DNA from: CAVUMR01 sp963742715
Lineage (GTDB): Bacteria > Actinomycetota > Actinomycetes > Mycobacteriales > Micromonosporaceae
Length of the DNA: 64,000 bases
NCBI GenBank assembly: GCA_963742715.1
Contig: CAVUMR010000002.1
Span: forward strand, 496,001 to 560,000
Direction: 5' to 3'
How positions within the stretch are numbered: the stretch's first letter is position 1; each line of letters opens with the position of its first letter. Made by a program: the position numbers and the translations under genes. The notes under the pieces are model-generated. The model was not told the origin of the DNA, made no database searches, and was given only the letters and a program-made list of their open reading frames with translations. This document shows, in pieces, positions 1 through 8,291 of the stretch.

Positions 1-362
1 ACGGCCGGCTGGACAGCGGGGTGGTGGACCGGCTGGACCACTCGCTGGTCGAGCGGCTGGTACTCGGCGACACCCTCGGGCTCGACGCCGGCGACAAGCG
101 CATCACCTACGTCGGCGGCGACTATCCGGCGCGCTGGTTGACCGGCGAGGTCGACGCCGGCCGGGCCGACCTCGCGATCCTCATCGCCGCGGTGACCGTG
201 GACGACTTCGTCGCGGTGAACCTGGCCCGGCTGAAGATGCCGCGCAAGAGCACCTGGTTCACCCCGAAGGCGCGGGCCGGGCTGGTACTGGCCGACCTGT
301 CCGCCGGCGCGGACGGTGCCGCGTCGGAGTCCGGAGCCGCCGGGTCCGGGGCGCGGTCGTGA
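1..362 (+). CDS. DUF1015 family protein, C-terminal part (5' end outside window)
   Basis: Only the last ~119 residues are inside the window; the frame is open back to the first bases. The segment PRKSTWFTPKARAGLVL near the end matches the conserved C-terminus of DUF1015 proteins, which are usually about 400-430 residues long. Function in the family is not established. The stop TGA overlaps the GTG of the next gene (GTGA, 4 bp), so the two are probably translated together. The family call rests on the C-terminal motif only. Confidence 0.75.
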   Translation, partial: GRLDSGVVDRLDHSLVERLVLGDTLGLDAGDKRITYVGGDYPARWLTGEVDAGRADLAILIAAVTVDDFVAVNLARLKMPRKSTWFTPKARAGLVLADLSAGADGAASESGAAGSGARS

Positions 363-1285
363 CGCTGCATCCGCAGGCGGTGGCGGCGCTGGCCCGGCCG
401 AAGGTACCGCTGTCCACGGAGACCCTGGCCGAGGCTCGGGCGGTGATGATCGACGCGGTACCGGACGAGGTCGGGCCGGGAATGATGGTGCCGGTGGTAC
501 GGAACATCGACGCGGATGGCGTACCGGCCCGGCTGTACGACCCGCGCAACGGTCACGGTGCCCCGGTCGCGGTGTACCTGCACGGCGGCGGCTGGACGCT
601 CGGCAACCTGGACACCGCGGACGCGGTGTGCCGGCGGCTCGCCAACCGGTCCGGTTGTGCGGTGTTCTCGATCGACTACCGGTGCGCGCCGGAGCATCCG
701 TTCCCGGCCGCCATCGACGATGTCGAGCGCGCGGTGGCCTGGATCCGTGCCAACGCGGCCGACTGCGGTGTCGACCCGAGCGCGCTCGCGGTGATCGGCG
801 ACAGCGCCGGCGGGCACCTCGCCGCGGTCACCTCCCGGCGGGGCCGGGACGCCGGTACGCCGTTCCGCTACCAGGTACTCGTGTACCCGGTGATCGACCC
901 GGCGATGGACACACCCTCCTACGCCGAGCACGGCCACCTGAAGCTGCTCAGTACCGAGGAGATGCGGTTCTACTGGTCGTCCTTCGTACCGGAGGGCATC
1001 GATCGCGAGCAGCCGGACGTCAACCCGGCGCGCGGGGACCTCGCCGGCCTGCCGCCGACCCTGGTCATCACCGCCGAGTGCGACGTGCTGCGGGACGAGG
1101 GCGAGGCGTACGCGACCGCGCTCGCCGCGGCCGGGGTGTCGGTGGTGACCTCCCGGTACCAGGGCATGGTGCACGGTTTCTTCCGCAAGCTGGCGCTGTT
1201 CGACGCCGGTACCGTCGCGGTCGACCAGGCCGCCGCGGCTCTGTACGACGGGCTGTCCGGGGCACAGGGCTCCGCGTCCCGGTGA
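359..1285 (+). CDS. Alpha/beta hydrolase, hormone-sensitive-lipase type esterase
   Basis: A 308-residue cytoplasmic esterase/lipase of the alpha/beta-hydrolase-3 (HSL) family; the natural substrate is unknown. HGGGW at residues 75-79 forms the oxyanion hole. GDSAGG at 147-152 holds the nucleophile Ser149, the ECDVLRDE stretch holds the catalytic Asp (about 242), and MVHGFF holds His272, so the full triad is present. Length is normal for the family (~300-320). The GTG start overlaps the stop of the upstream DUF1015 gene by 4 bp, which implies translational coupling. No signal peptide is visible. rpiB follows after 25 bp on the same strand. Confidence 0.9.
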   Translation: MTLHPQAVAALARPKVPLSTETLAEARAVMIDAVPDEVGPGMMVPVVRNIDADGVPARLYDPRNGHGAPVAVYLHGGGWTLGNLDTADAVCRRLANRSGCAVFSIDYRCAPEHPFPAAIDDVERAVAWIRANAADCGVDPSALAVIGDSAGGHLAAVTSRRGRDAGTPFRYQVLVYPVIDPAMDTPSYAEHGHLKLLSTEEMRFYWSSFVPEGIDREQPDVNPARGDLAGLPPTLVITAECDVLRDEGEAYATALAAAGVSVVTSRYQGMVHGFFRKLALFDAGTVAVDQAAAALYDGLSGAQGSASR

Positions 1286-1310
1286 CCGCCGCGCGTGCGA
1301 GACTCGCGCC

Positions 1311-1781
1311 ATGCGCGTCTATGTCGGGTCCGACCACGCGGGCTTCGAACTCAAGTCGTACCTGGTCAAGCACCTGACCGAGCACGGCCACGAGGTGATC
1401 GACCTCGGCCCGGCCGAGTACCGGTCGGACGACGACTATCCGCCGTACTGCCTGGCCGCGGCATCGGCCGTGGTGGACGCGCCGGGCAGCCTCGGCGTGG
1501 TGATCGGTGGCTCCGGCAACGGGGAGCAGATCGCGGCGAACAAGGTGCCGGGGGTACGCGCCGCGCTCGCCTGGAGTGGCACGACCGCGGAGTTGGCGCG
1601 GGCGCACAACGACGCGAACGTGGTCGCGCTCGGAGCCCGGATGCACAGCCCGGAGGAGGCAGCCGCGCTGGTGGACGCCTTCCTCGGTACCGAGTTCTCC
1701 GGCGACCCGCGGCATGTCCGCCGGATCGGGCAGCTCGCCGAGTACGAGCGGACCCACCAGCTTCCCGCGCATCCGCGGTAG
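1311..1781 (+). CDS. rpiB: Ribose-5-phosphate isomerase B
   Basis: This enzyme interconverts ribose 5-phosphate and ribulose 5-phosphate in the non-oxidative pentose phosphate pathway. The 156-residue protein has the RpiB/LacAB signature: GSDHAGFELK at the N-terminus, GGSGNGEQIAANK for phosphate and substrate binding, and ARAHNDANVVALGARMH near the C-terminus. The position corresponding to the catalytic Cys of E. coli RpiB is a Ser in GGSGNG, as in mycobacterial RpiB. The tail LAEYERTHQLP closely resembles M. tuberculosis RpiB. The ATG has no obvious Shine-Dalgarno. In mycobacteria rpiB lies beside nei1; here nei is about 5 kb downstream. Confidence 0.95.
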   Translation: MRVYVGSDHAGFELKSYLVKHLTEHGHEVIDLGPAEYRSDDDYPPYCLAAASAVVDAPGSLGVVIGGSGNGEQIAANKVPGVRAALAWSGTTAELARAHNDANVVALGARMHSPEEAAALVDAFLGTEFSGDPRHVRRIGQLAEYERTHQLPAHPR

Positions 1782-1794
1782 CCGGCTTTCTTGG

Positions 1795-1916
1795 CGCCAG
1801 CGCCAGCGCCAGCGCCAGCGCCAGTGCCGGCGGCGGGGCGGGGAGTCAGCGGCCACGCGGCGGGGCGGGGCGTCAGCGGCCGCGCTGTGGGGCGCGGCGG
1901 GGCGTCAGCGGCCGCG
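1795..1916. repeat. Two nested tandem repeats at the 3' junction of convergent genes
   Basis: Five perfect copies of the hexamer CGCCAG occupy 1795-1824. About three copies of a 27-bp unit ending GTCAGCGGCCGCG follow (1831-1857, 1858-1884, and a slightly altered copy to 1916). They lie just after rpiB and run into the last codons of the minus-strand gene that ends at 1905. This is a simple-sequence array, probably arisen by slippage. Confidence 0.85.
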
Positions 1917-2423
1917 CGGGGGCGAGAACGGCTTGGTGTCCCGGGGTACCCAGTGCCGGCGTACCACGACCAGTCGTTCCTCCGCCTCGGCCAGGTCGCG
2001 GTCGGTCGGTCGGGCCGCGTCCCGCGCCCGCAGCGCGGCACTCACGTTGACCTGCGAGGAACCCGCGCCGACCAGGCCGCGCAACCCGCGCTCGGCGTCC
2101 CGCTCGTCCCCGACGCTCCGGCCCGCTCGGGTCGGCGCGGCCGGCACGGCGTCGGTGCCGTCCGAAGCGTCGAGGTCGGCCGTCTCGGCGGTGGCCGCGA
2201 CCGGTGCCGGCGGCCGTACCGGTGGCGCGGTCGGTCGGGCGGTCACCGCGGCACGCGGGGCCTCCGGCTCCACCGGTGGCGTCGGCGCGGGAGCCGGGTC
2301 GGCATCCGACCCGGTACCGCTGTCGGTCGTCGCCTCGACGGCGCCGGTCGCGTCGGACCGCGCCGGATCGTCGACCTCGGCGCCGACCCGGCGGCGACGG
2401 CGCCTGCGATGCAACCCGACCAT
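1905..2423 (-). CDS. Conserved actinobacterial hypothetical protein
   Basis: A 172-residue protein of unknown function. It starts with a run of Arg (LHRRRRRRR), continues with a Pro/Ala/Thr-rich, probably disordered region (about residues 20-100), and ends in a structured, charged segment. The phrases ALRARDAARPTDRDL and AEAEERLVVVRRHWVPRD there look like an actinobacterial conserved C-terminal domain of unknown function. It is convergent with rpiB and divergent from the BTAD regulator gene. The conserved C-terminus is the main reason to accept this frame over the competing open frames in the same stretch. Confidence 0.6.
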   Translation of the reverse strand: MVGLHRRRRRRRVGAEVDDPARSDATGAVEATTDSGTGSDADPAPAPTPPVEPEAPRAAVTARPTAPPVRPPAPVAATAETADLDASDGTDAVPAAPTRAGRSVGDERDAERGLRGLVGAGSSQVNVSAALRARDAARPTDRDLAEAEERLVVVRRHWVPRDTKPFSPPRGR

Positions 2424-2557
2424 GGCACGACGGTACCGCCTGCTCCGGCGCCGAACCCACGGCTCCCACTGGGCGAAACCGTGGCGCGATCGGGCGAAAG
2501 AGCCCTCGTCGGCGGGATAACCCCTGATCAGTGCCGCGATGGTACGGTAACCGCCGG

Positions 2558-5500
2558 ATGGCCGAGTTTCGGATCCTGGGACCCCTCGAGGTGGTCGTCG
2601 AAGGCCGGCGGGTCCTGGTCGGGAGCCGCCGGCAACGTGCCGCCCTGGTGACCCTGCTGGTCAACGCCAACCGCGTGACCCCCATCGATCAGCTGCTGGC
2701 CGCGCTGTGGTCCGGTGAGCCGCCGGAGACCGCGGTGGGCCAGATCCACACGCTGGTCTGGCGGCTGCGCGGGACCCTCGGCGACGCGATCAGCACCCAG
2801 CCCGGTGGCTACCGCCTCGACGTACAGCCGGGGGAGCTGGATGCCGACCTGTTCGCCGAGTTGGTCGGACAGGCCGGGCGACTGGTCCGGGACGGGCAGC
2901 TGACCGAGGCCGCCGAGCGGTACACCACGGCGCTGGCGCTCTGGCGCGGTACCGCCTTCGCCGACCTGGACCTGCCCGGCGACGCGCAGGCCAGCGGGCT
3001 GGCGGCGGCAACGGCGGAGCTGGTCGAACAGCGGCTCGCGGCCGAGCGCGACCGGGTCGACGCGGAGTTGGCGCTGGGCCGGCACGCGGAACTGCTGCCC
3101 GGGCTGCACCGGCAGGTCGAAGCCGAGCCGCTGCGGGAGGAGTCGCGCGAGCGGCTGATGCTGGCGTTGTACCGGTCCGGCCGCCGCGCCGAAGCACTCG
3201 AGGTGTACCGCCAGGGCCGGGACGTGATCGTCGCGGAGCTGGGGCTCGAACCGGGCGGGGCGCTGCAGCGGCTGCACGCGCGGATGCTGGCCGGCGATCC
3301 GGAGCTGGACGTACCGGGGCCGGCCCGGACGGCTCCCGCGCCGGTGTCCGGTCCGCCGCCGGCGGCCCAGCTGCCGGTAGACGTGGCCGATTTCGCCGGT
3401 CGTACCGACGTGGTCGGCGCCCTCGTCGCCGCGCTCACCCCGGCGCCCGGCGCGACGGCACCCGGCGGGACGGCCACGGCTGCGTTGAGCGCGACGGCGA
3501 CGTCGGGCACCCCGCCGCTGGTTGCCGTGTCCGGCGCGGCCGGCAGCGGGAAGACCGCGCTGGCCGTGCACCTCGCGCACCGGGTCCGCGCGCACTATCC
3601 GGACGGGCAGCTGTTCGCCGACCTGCGCGGTGTGGACGCACCGCTCGATCCGGGCGAGGTACTGGCCCGGTTCCTCCGGGCGCTCGGTGAGGACGCCCGC
3701 ACCATGCCGGTCGACCCGGACGAACGTGCCGCGCTGTTCCGCGCGCGTACCGCCGGCCGCCGGCTGCTGATCGTGCTGGACAACGCCGCCGGTGAGGTAC
3801 AGGTGCGGCCCCTGCTGCCGGCCGAGCCGGGCTGTGCGGTGATCGTGACCAGCCGACCCCGGCTCGGCACGCTGCCCGGCGCGCACCACTGGGAGCTCGG
3901 CGTGTTCCGGCTGGACGAGGCGCTGGAGCTGATGCGCCGGACGGTCGGGAGCGCCCGGGTGGACGCGGCGGCCGCGGACTGCGCCCGGGTGGTGGAGCGA
4001 TGCGGGCACCTGCCGCTGGCCATCCGGATCGCGTCCGCCCGGCTGGCCGCCCGACCGCACTGGCCGGTCGCCCGGCTCGCCGACCAGCTCGCCGACGAGC
4101 GGGCCCGGCTCGACGTACTGCGCACCGGTGACCTCGAGGTCAGGTCCAGCCTGGCGCTGAGCTACCAGGCCCTCGCACCGGCGCAGCAGCGCGCGTTCCG
4201 GCTGCTCGGCACGCTGGACGTACCGGACCTGGCGGGCTGGGTGGCGGCACCGCTGCTCGACCTGCCGGTGGCCGCGGCCGAAGAGCTGGTGGAGGGGCTG
4301 GTCGAGGCCCGGCTGGTACAGGCGGGCACGGCCGGCGCCGGCCCGGTCCGGTACCGGTTCCACGACCTGGTCCGGGCGTACGCGCGGGAGCTGGCCGAGG
4401 GAACCGACGATGACGTACCCGCGTGCCTCGGTCGCGCCTTCGGCGCGTGGCTGGCGCTGGCCGAGGCCGCGTACGACCGGCTCCCCGGCGGGTTCCGGCG
4501 GGTCGGCCGCGGTACCGCCGCGCGCTGGTCCTGGCCGGATGCCGCGGTGGACGCGCTGCTGGCGGATCCGGCCGGCTGGTACGAGAGTGAGCGGACCGCG
4601 CTGGTGGCGGTGGTACGACAGGCCGCCACGAGTGGTTCCGACGAGCTCGCCTGGGATCTGGCCGGGGTGCTCGCGCGCTTCTTCGAGCTGCGCGAGCATC
4701 TCGACGACTGGCGGGTCACGCACGAGCTGGCGCTCAAGAGCTGCGTGGCCGCCGGCAACCGGCGCGGCGAGGCGTACCTGCTGCGCGGACTGGGCGAGCT
4801 GTACCTGGACACCGACCGGTTGGACGAGGCGCTCGACTGCTTCGCCCCGGCGCTGGCGATCCTGTCCGAGCTGGGCGAGCGGCCGGGCGAGGGCGCGGTA
4901 CTGCGCGCGGCCGGTACCGCCTACCGGCTGGCCGGTCGGGATGCCGAGGCGATGGAGTCGCTGACCCGGGCCGAGGCGGTGTACGTCGAGTTGGACGACC
5001 GGCTCGGGCAGGCGCAGGCACTGCACAACCTGGGCGTGCTGCACCGCCGGGCCGGCCGGCTGGCCGACGCGGAGGACGCGTACCGGCGGGCGCTGGCGCA
5101 CTTCGCCGAGCTGGGTGACCCGTTCGGCGAGGCGTACGTCCGGTGCAGCCTCGGCATCGTGCTCGGTGGCCGACCGGGCAGCGAGGACGATGCCGACCGG
5201 CAGTTGGCCCGCAGCGTGGCGCTGTGCCGGGAGCTCGGGTACCGGCGGGGCGAAGCACTGGCCATCGGACACCTCGGCGAGCTGCACGTACGGCTCGGCC
5301 GGCACGAACAGGCCACGGTCGAGCTGCGGGCGGCGGTCACCGGCTGTCGCGAGGTGAGCGACGGTCCCGGTGAGGCGATCGGGCTACGCCGGCTGGGCGA
5401 GCTGTACGCGGCCACCGGCAACCCGACCGCGGCCCGCTCCGCGCTGCACCAGTGCCTGGCGCTGTGTCAGGTGTACGACCTGCCGGACGAGCGGGAGAAG

Positions 5501-5623
5501 TCGCTGCGCACGCTCGGCCGGCTGCCGCTGGTACCCGCCGAATCGTCCCCGGCCGGCCCGATGCTGCTGCCGGCCGCCGACGGCGACCGGGCCGGGCGGA
5601 CAGCGGGCGGGCGCACCGGCTGA
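2558..5623 (+). CDS. AfsR-like transcriptional regulator (BTAD, NB-ARC, TPR)
   Basis: A 1021-residue signal-integrating activator of the SARP/AfsR class. Order of parts: an OmpR-type winged helix (about 1-90, opening FRILGPLEVVVEGR), a BTAD helical domain (about 95-245), an NTPase module with P-loop SGAAGSGKTALAV (near 325-335) and a Walker B-like LLIVLDNA (near 405), then a TPR superhelix (about 725-980, e.g. ALHNLGVLHRRAGRLADAE). I chose ATG 2558 because the winged helix begins there; a GTG at 2531 would add nine unrelated residues. A Tat-exported glycosidase-like gene follows on the same strand. The regulatory target is unknown, and the protein resembles the second such regulator at 52.7-55.8 kb. 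Confidence 0.9.
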   Translation: MAEFRILGPLEVVVEGRRVLVGSRRQRAALVTLLVNANRVTPIDQLLAALWSGEPPETAVGQIHTLVWRLRGTLGDAISTQPGGYRLDVQPGELDADLFAELVGQAGRLVRDGQLTEAAERYTTALALWRGTAFADLDLPGDAQASGLAAATAELVEQRLAAERDRVDAELALGRHAELLPGLHRQVEAEPLREESRERLMLALYRSGRRAEALEVYRQGRDVIVAELGLEPGGALQRLHARMLAGDPELDVPGPARTAPAPVSGPPPAAQLPVDVADFAGRTDVVGALVAALTPAPGATAPGGTATAALSATATSGTPPLVAVSGAAGSGKTALAVHLAHRVRAHYPDGQLFADLRGVDAPLDPGEVLARFLRALGEDARTMPVDPDERAALFRARTAGRRLLIVLDNAAGEVQVRPLLPAEPGCAVIVTSRPRLGTLPGAHHWELGVFRLDEALELMRRTVGSARVDAAAADCARVVERCGHLPLAIRIASARLAARPHWPVARLADQLADERARLDVLRTGDLEVRSSLALSYQALAPAQQRAFRLLGTLDVPDLAGWVAAPLLDLPVAAAEELVEGLVEARLVQAGTAGAGPVRYRFHDLVRAYARELAEGTDDDVPACLGRAFGAWLALAEAAYDRLPGGFRRVGRGTAARWSWPDAAVDALLADPAGWYESERTALVAVVRQAATSGSDELAWDLAGVLARFFELREHLDDWRVTHELALKSCVAAGNRRGEAYLLRGLGELYLDTDRLDEALDCFAPALAILSELGERPGEGAVLRAAGTAYRLAGRDAEAMESLTRAEAVYVELDDRLGQAQALHNLGVLHRRAGRLADAEDAYRRALAHFAELGDPFGEAYVRCSLGIVLGGRPGSEDDADRQLARSVALCRELGYRRGEALAIGHLGELHVRLGRHEQATVELRAAVTGCREVSDGPGEAIGLRRLGELYAATGNPTAARSALHQCLALCQVYDLPDEREKSLRTLGRLPLVPAESSPAGPMLLPAADGDRAGRTAGGRTG

Positions 5624-5736
5624 GCCGCGAGTCGGCAGCGCGCGAGAGCCGGGTGAGACCGGACTGAGAGGACCATTTCCGCCGATTCCCACAAGCTGTG
5701 CGCACCTACAGCAATCAGGCGAGAAGGGAACGGCGC

Positions 5737-6702
5737 ATGAGCGGTGCGCATCAGGACGCGAGCAAGCCAGGGGTGTCCCGTCGGCGGTTCCTCGGCGGCA
5801 TCGGCGCGGGCGCGGCCGCGCTCGCGGCCGGTTCGGTGTTCGGCCTGCCGGAGCGGGCGGCCGCGGCGCCGTACATCAAGTACGGCGCGGTCTGCTCGCC
5901 GTTCGGCGACTTCAACCGCAAGATCGACATCCTGCGCCGGATCCGGCCGCAGACCGTACGGGTGTCGATGTACCACGGTGGCGCGGTCGACCCGAAGTTC
6001 AGCTTCGGCGACCTGGACCGGCTGCTGAGTACCGGCGTGACCGAGATGATCATCCAGTCGTCCGAGGACCCGGACTCCGGCAAGGCGACGGACGAGCTCA
6101 ACAAGGTGATGCCGTACATCCAGTCGCACCCGGGCACGCTGTTCGTGTTCGAGCTGGGCAACGAGCCGGACTGGCACACCGACCCCGGTACCGCCCGGTA
6201 CAAGCGGCTGACCGCGATGCGGGACAACCAGTGGCGGATCGGCGGCAACTTCTACCTGGCCGTGAACATGCCGGCCGGCCGGTACCCGACCGCGCAGGAC
6301 CCGTTCCAGTGGTCGTCCGGGCAGTACTTCGACACGTTCGTCCGGGACGCCGGTGACGGTCTCGGCGGCCTGCTCGGTGGCCCGTACGCCCCGCCGATCA
6401 TCACCGTGCACAGCTACAGCTGGGACTACCTCGAGCGGCACCCGGAGCGCGGTGAGGACAACCCGTACAAGATGATCGACTACGTCCGCGGCTGGAACTC
6501 CTCGGTCAACATGAAGATCACCGAGGCGGGCATCAACTCGGCCGCGTCCGACCGTGGCTACCGGTACGCGAACTTCGGGCCGTCGGTGGCGAACGAGACC
6601 GGCGGGCAGATCGACAGCGTCTGCTTCTACGGCCTGCCGGACGTGGAGGACGGGTACTCGATCTACGAGGGCGAGGCCGACCAGCTCGGCACCCACTCGT
6701 AG
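5737..6702 (+). CDS. Tat-exported glycoside hydrolase-like protein (clan GH-A fold)
   Basis: A 321-residue secreted protein. The N-terminus has a twin-arginine motif SRRRFLGG (residues 14-21), a hydrophobic Ala/Gly stretch and a likely cleavage site around residues 38-42. The mature part looks like a TIM-barrel glycosidase: FELGNEPDW contains a candidate acid/base Glu143 in the NEP motif, and KITEAGIN contains a candidate nucleophile Glu263. This NEP/strand-7 Glu pairing is the clan GH-A pattern. I cannot place it in a numbered GH family. ATG 5737 has AAGGGAA eight bases upstream and starts just before the Tat motif; a GTG at 5698 is the alternative. Two inverted repeats follow the stop. Confidence 0.75.
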   Translation: MSGAHQDASKPGVSRRRFLGGIGAGAAALAAGSVFGLPERAAAAPYIKYGAVCSPFGDFNRKIDILRRIRPQTVRVSMYHGGAVDPKFSFGDLDRLLSTGVTEMIIQSSEDPDSGKATDELNKVMPYIQSHPGTLFVFELGNEPDWHTDPGTARYKRLTAMRDNQWRIGGNFYLAVNMPAGRYPTAQDPFQWSSGQYFDTFVRDAGDGLGGLLGGPYAPPIITVHSYSWDYLERHPERGEDNPYKMIDYVRGWNSSVNMKITEAGINSAASDRGYRYANFGPSVANETGGQIDSVCFYGLPDVEDGYSIYEGEADQLGTHS

Positions 6703-6712
6703 ACGCGGGCAC

Positions 6713-6743
6713 GCTGGTGGCCGGCCCCCTCGCGGCCACCAGC
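6713..6743 (+). terminator. Hairpin after the glycosidase-like gene
   Basis: Perfect 11-bp inverted repeat (6713-6723 and 6733-6743) with a 9-nt loop, starting 11 bp after the stop codon. There is no T-tract, which is common for actinobacterial terminators. Confidence 0.6.
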
Positions 6744-6754
6744 GCTGGCGCGGG

Positions 6755-6791
6755 CGCGCCGGAGGTGAGGCATCGGGACCCCTCCGGCGCG
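6755..6791 (+). terminator. Second hairpin after the glycosidase-like gene
   Basis: Perfect 11-bp inverted repeat CGCGCCGGAGG / CCTCCGGCGCG (6755-6765 and 6781-6791) with a 15-nt loop. With the hairpin at 6713 it makes a tandem terminator candidate before nei. Confidence 0.45.
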
Positions 6792-6880
6792 TCCGACCGC
6801 GTCCAGGCGTGACGGCGGGGCGTCCCGGACGAGCGCGCTCCGACGACGGCGCACACGGCCCGACGTGGCATGCTCGGCGC

Positions 6881-7699
6881 GTGCCCGAGGGACACACCAT
6901 CCACCGGCTGGCCGCGGAACATCGGCGGCTGCTGCGCGGCGAGGTACGCGCGGAAAGCCCGCAGGGCCGGTTCGCCGTCGGCGCGCAGCGCCTCGACGGG
7001 GCGACGTTCACCGGTGCCGAGGCGCACGGCAAGCACCTGTTCCACCGGTACCGGCTGGCCGGCGGGGAGCGGAGCTGGCTGCACGTACACCTGGGCCTGT
7101 ACGGCTGGTTCAGCAACGGCCCGCTTCCCGCGCCCGCACCGGTCGGGCAGATCCGGCTGCGGCTGCGGAGCGAACGCGCCTGGTTGGACCTGCGCGGCCC
7201 GATCGCGTGTGAGCTGTACACCCAGGCCGACAAGAAGGCCCTGCACGCCCGGCTCGGCGCGGATCCACTGCGCGCGGACGCGGATCCCGAGGCCGCGGGG
7301 GAGCGGCTGCGCCGCAGCAGGACGCCGGTCGGCCTGCTGCTGACGAACCAGGAGATCCTCTCCGGCGTCGGCAACGTGTACCGCGCCGAAGTGCTGTTCC
7401 GGCACGGCATCGACCCGTACCGGCCGGGCCGCGGCATCACCGGGCAGGAGTGGCGGTCGATCTGGGACGACCTCGTCGCGCTGATGGCCGACGGGGTCAA
7501 GCGCGGCCGGATCGACACGGTGCACGTCGAGCACACGCCGGAGGCGATGGGTCGCCCGCCGCGGGTGGACCGGCACGGCGGCGAGGTGTACGTGTACCGC
7601 CGGGCCGACCAGCCGTGCCTGGTCTGCGGTACTCCCGTGCGCACCGCCGAACTGGCCGCCCGCAACCTGTTCTGGTGCCCGACCTGCCAACCGGTCTGA
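6881..7699 (+). CDS. nei: Fpg/Nei family DNA glycosylase/AP lyase (endonuclease VIII type)
   Basis: A base-excision repair glycosylase that removes oxidised pyrimidines and nicks the abasic site. The 272-residue protein begins VPEGHTIHRLA: after Met removal the catalytic Pro and Glu are the first two residues, as the family requires, and this fixes the GTG start at 6881. HGKHLFHRY and the helix-two-turn-helix LLTNQEILSGVGNVYRAE are typical. The C-terminal zinc finger is CLVCG...WCPTC. The start resembles mycobacterial Nei1, whose gene also lies near rpiB and the tig-clp cluster. All key residues are present. Confidence 0.93.
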   Translation: MPEGHTIHRLAAEHRRLLRGEVRAESPQGRFAVGAQRLDGATFTGAEAHGKHLFHRYRLAGGERSWLHVHLGLYGWFSNGPLPAPAPVGQIRLRLRSERAWLDLRGPIACELYTQADKKALHARLGADPLRADADPEAAGERLRRSRTPVGLLLTNQEILSGVGNVYRAEVLFRHGIDPYRPGRGITGQEWRSIWDDLVALMADGVKRGRIDTVHVEHTPEAMGRPPRVDRHGGEVYVYRRADQPCLVCGTPVRTAELAARNLFWCPTCQPV

Positions 7700-7704
7700 C
7701 CTTC

Positions 7705-7742
7705 CCTGACCGCTGGTTACGCCCCTGACCGCTGGTTACGCC
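7705..7742. repeat. Two tandem copies of a 19-bp sequence
   Basis: CCTGACCGCTGGTTACGCC occurs at 7705-7723 and again, perfectly, at 7724-7742. It lies between nei and the DUF6069 gene, ending 28 bp before the GTG. It may be a slippage duplication or a paired binding site. Confidence 0.8.
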
Positions 7743-7770
7743 CCTTCCCGAGCGCTACGAGGAGAATCCT

Positions 7771-8196
7771 GTGACGAGTACCGCCCCGACTCCGACCACG
7801 ACGGCACCGTCCCGCACCCGGCAGCGGCTGCTCGCCGTGCTCGCCGCACCGGTCGCGGCCCTGATCGTGTGGCTGCTGGCCGTACCGGTGCTCGGCGCGG
7901 ACCTGGTGGTGAAGTCCGGCGACACGCTTCAGGAAGTGGTCGCGCCGATGGTCGTGCTGGTGGCCCTGGTGGCGGCGCTGGCCGGTTGGGGCCTGCTCGC
8001 GGTACTCGAGCGGATCACCGCGCGGGCCCGGCTCGTCTGGACCGTGGTCACGCTGGTCTTCCTCGCGTTGTCGCTGCTCGGCCCGCTCGGCTCGGCGGCC
8101 AACAGCTTCGCGAGGACCACGCTCGTCTGCATGCACCTGGTGGTCGGCGCCGTGGTCATCCTGCTGCTGCGCAGGTCGTCAACCGCCCGGTCGTGA
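7771..8196 (+). CDS. DUF6069 family membrane protein
   Basis: A 141-residue integral membrane protein with four predicted helices (about residues 20-42, 54-76, 86-105 and 112-132) and a Thr/Pro-rich cytoplasmic N-terminus. The segment DTLQEVVAPMVVLVALVA between helices 1 and 2 fits the DUF6069 family, whose function is unknown. GTG 7771 is preceded by GAGGAG at good spacing. A strong hairpin follows the stop and separates the gene from the convergent acetyltransferase gene. Confidence 0.75.
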   Translation: MTSTAPTPTTTAPSRTRQRLLAVLAAPVAALIVWLLAVPVLGADLVVKSGDTLQEVVAPMVVLVALVAALAGWGLLAVLERITARARLVWTVVTLVFLALSLLGPLGSAANSFARTTLVCMHLVVGAVVILLLRRSSTARS

Positions 8197-8203
8197 CGGC
8201 GCC

Positions 8204-8232
8204 GCGCGCCCGGCGGCGGACGCCGGGCGCGC
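8204..8232. terminator. Bidirectional hairpin between convergent genes
   Basis: Perfect 11-bp inverted repeat GCGCGCCCGGC / GCCGGGCGCGC (8204-8214, 8222-8232) with a 7-nt loop. It lies between the stops of the DUF6069 gene and the minus-strand acetyltransferase gene. Confidence 0.65.
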
Positions 8233-8291
8233 GGGCTCCCCGCAGACCCACAACCCTCGATGGGGTACGCCGGGCGCGGGCAGCCGAGGAG

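Noticed and set aside
2528..5305. Long open frame antisense to the BTAD regulator, and similar long shadows at 45888-47837, 52896-56138, 56686-58521 and 59211-61373
   Set aside because: They mirror strongly recognised genes; in very GC-rich DNA antisense frames stay open by codon bias. Their translations show no domain.
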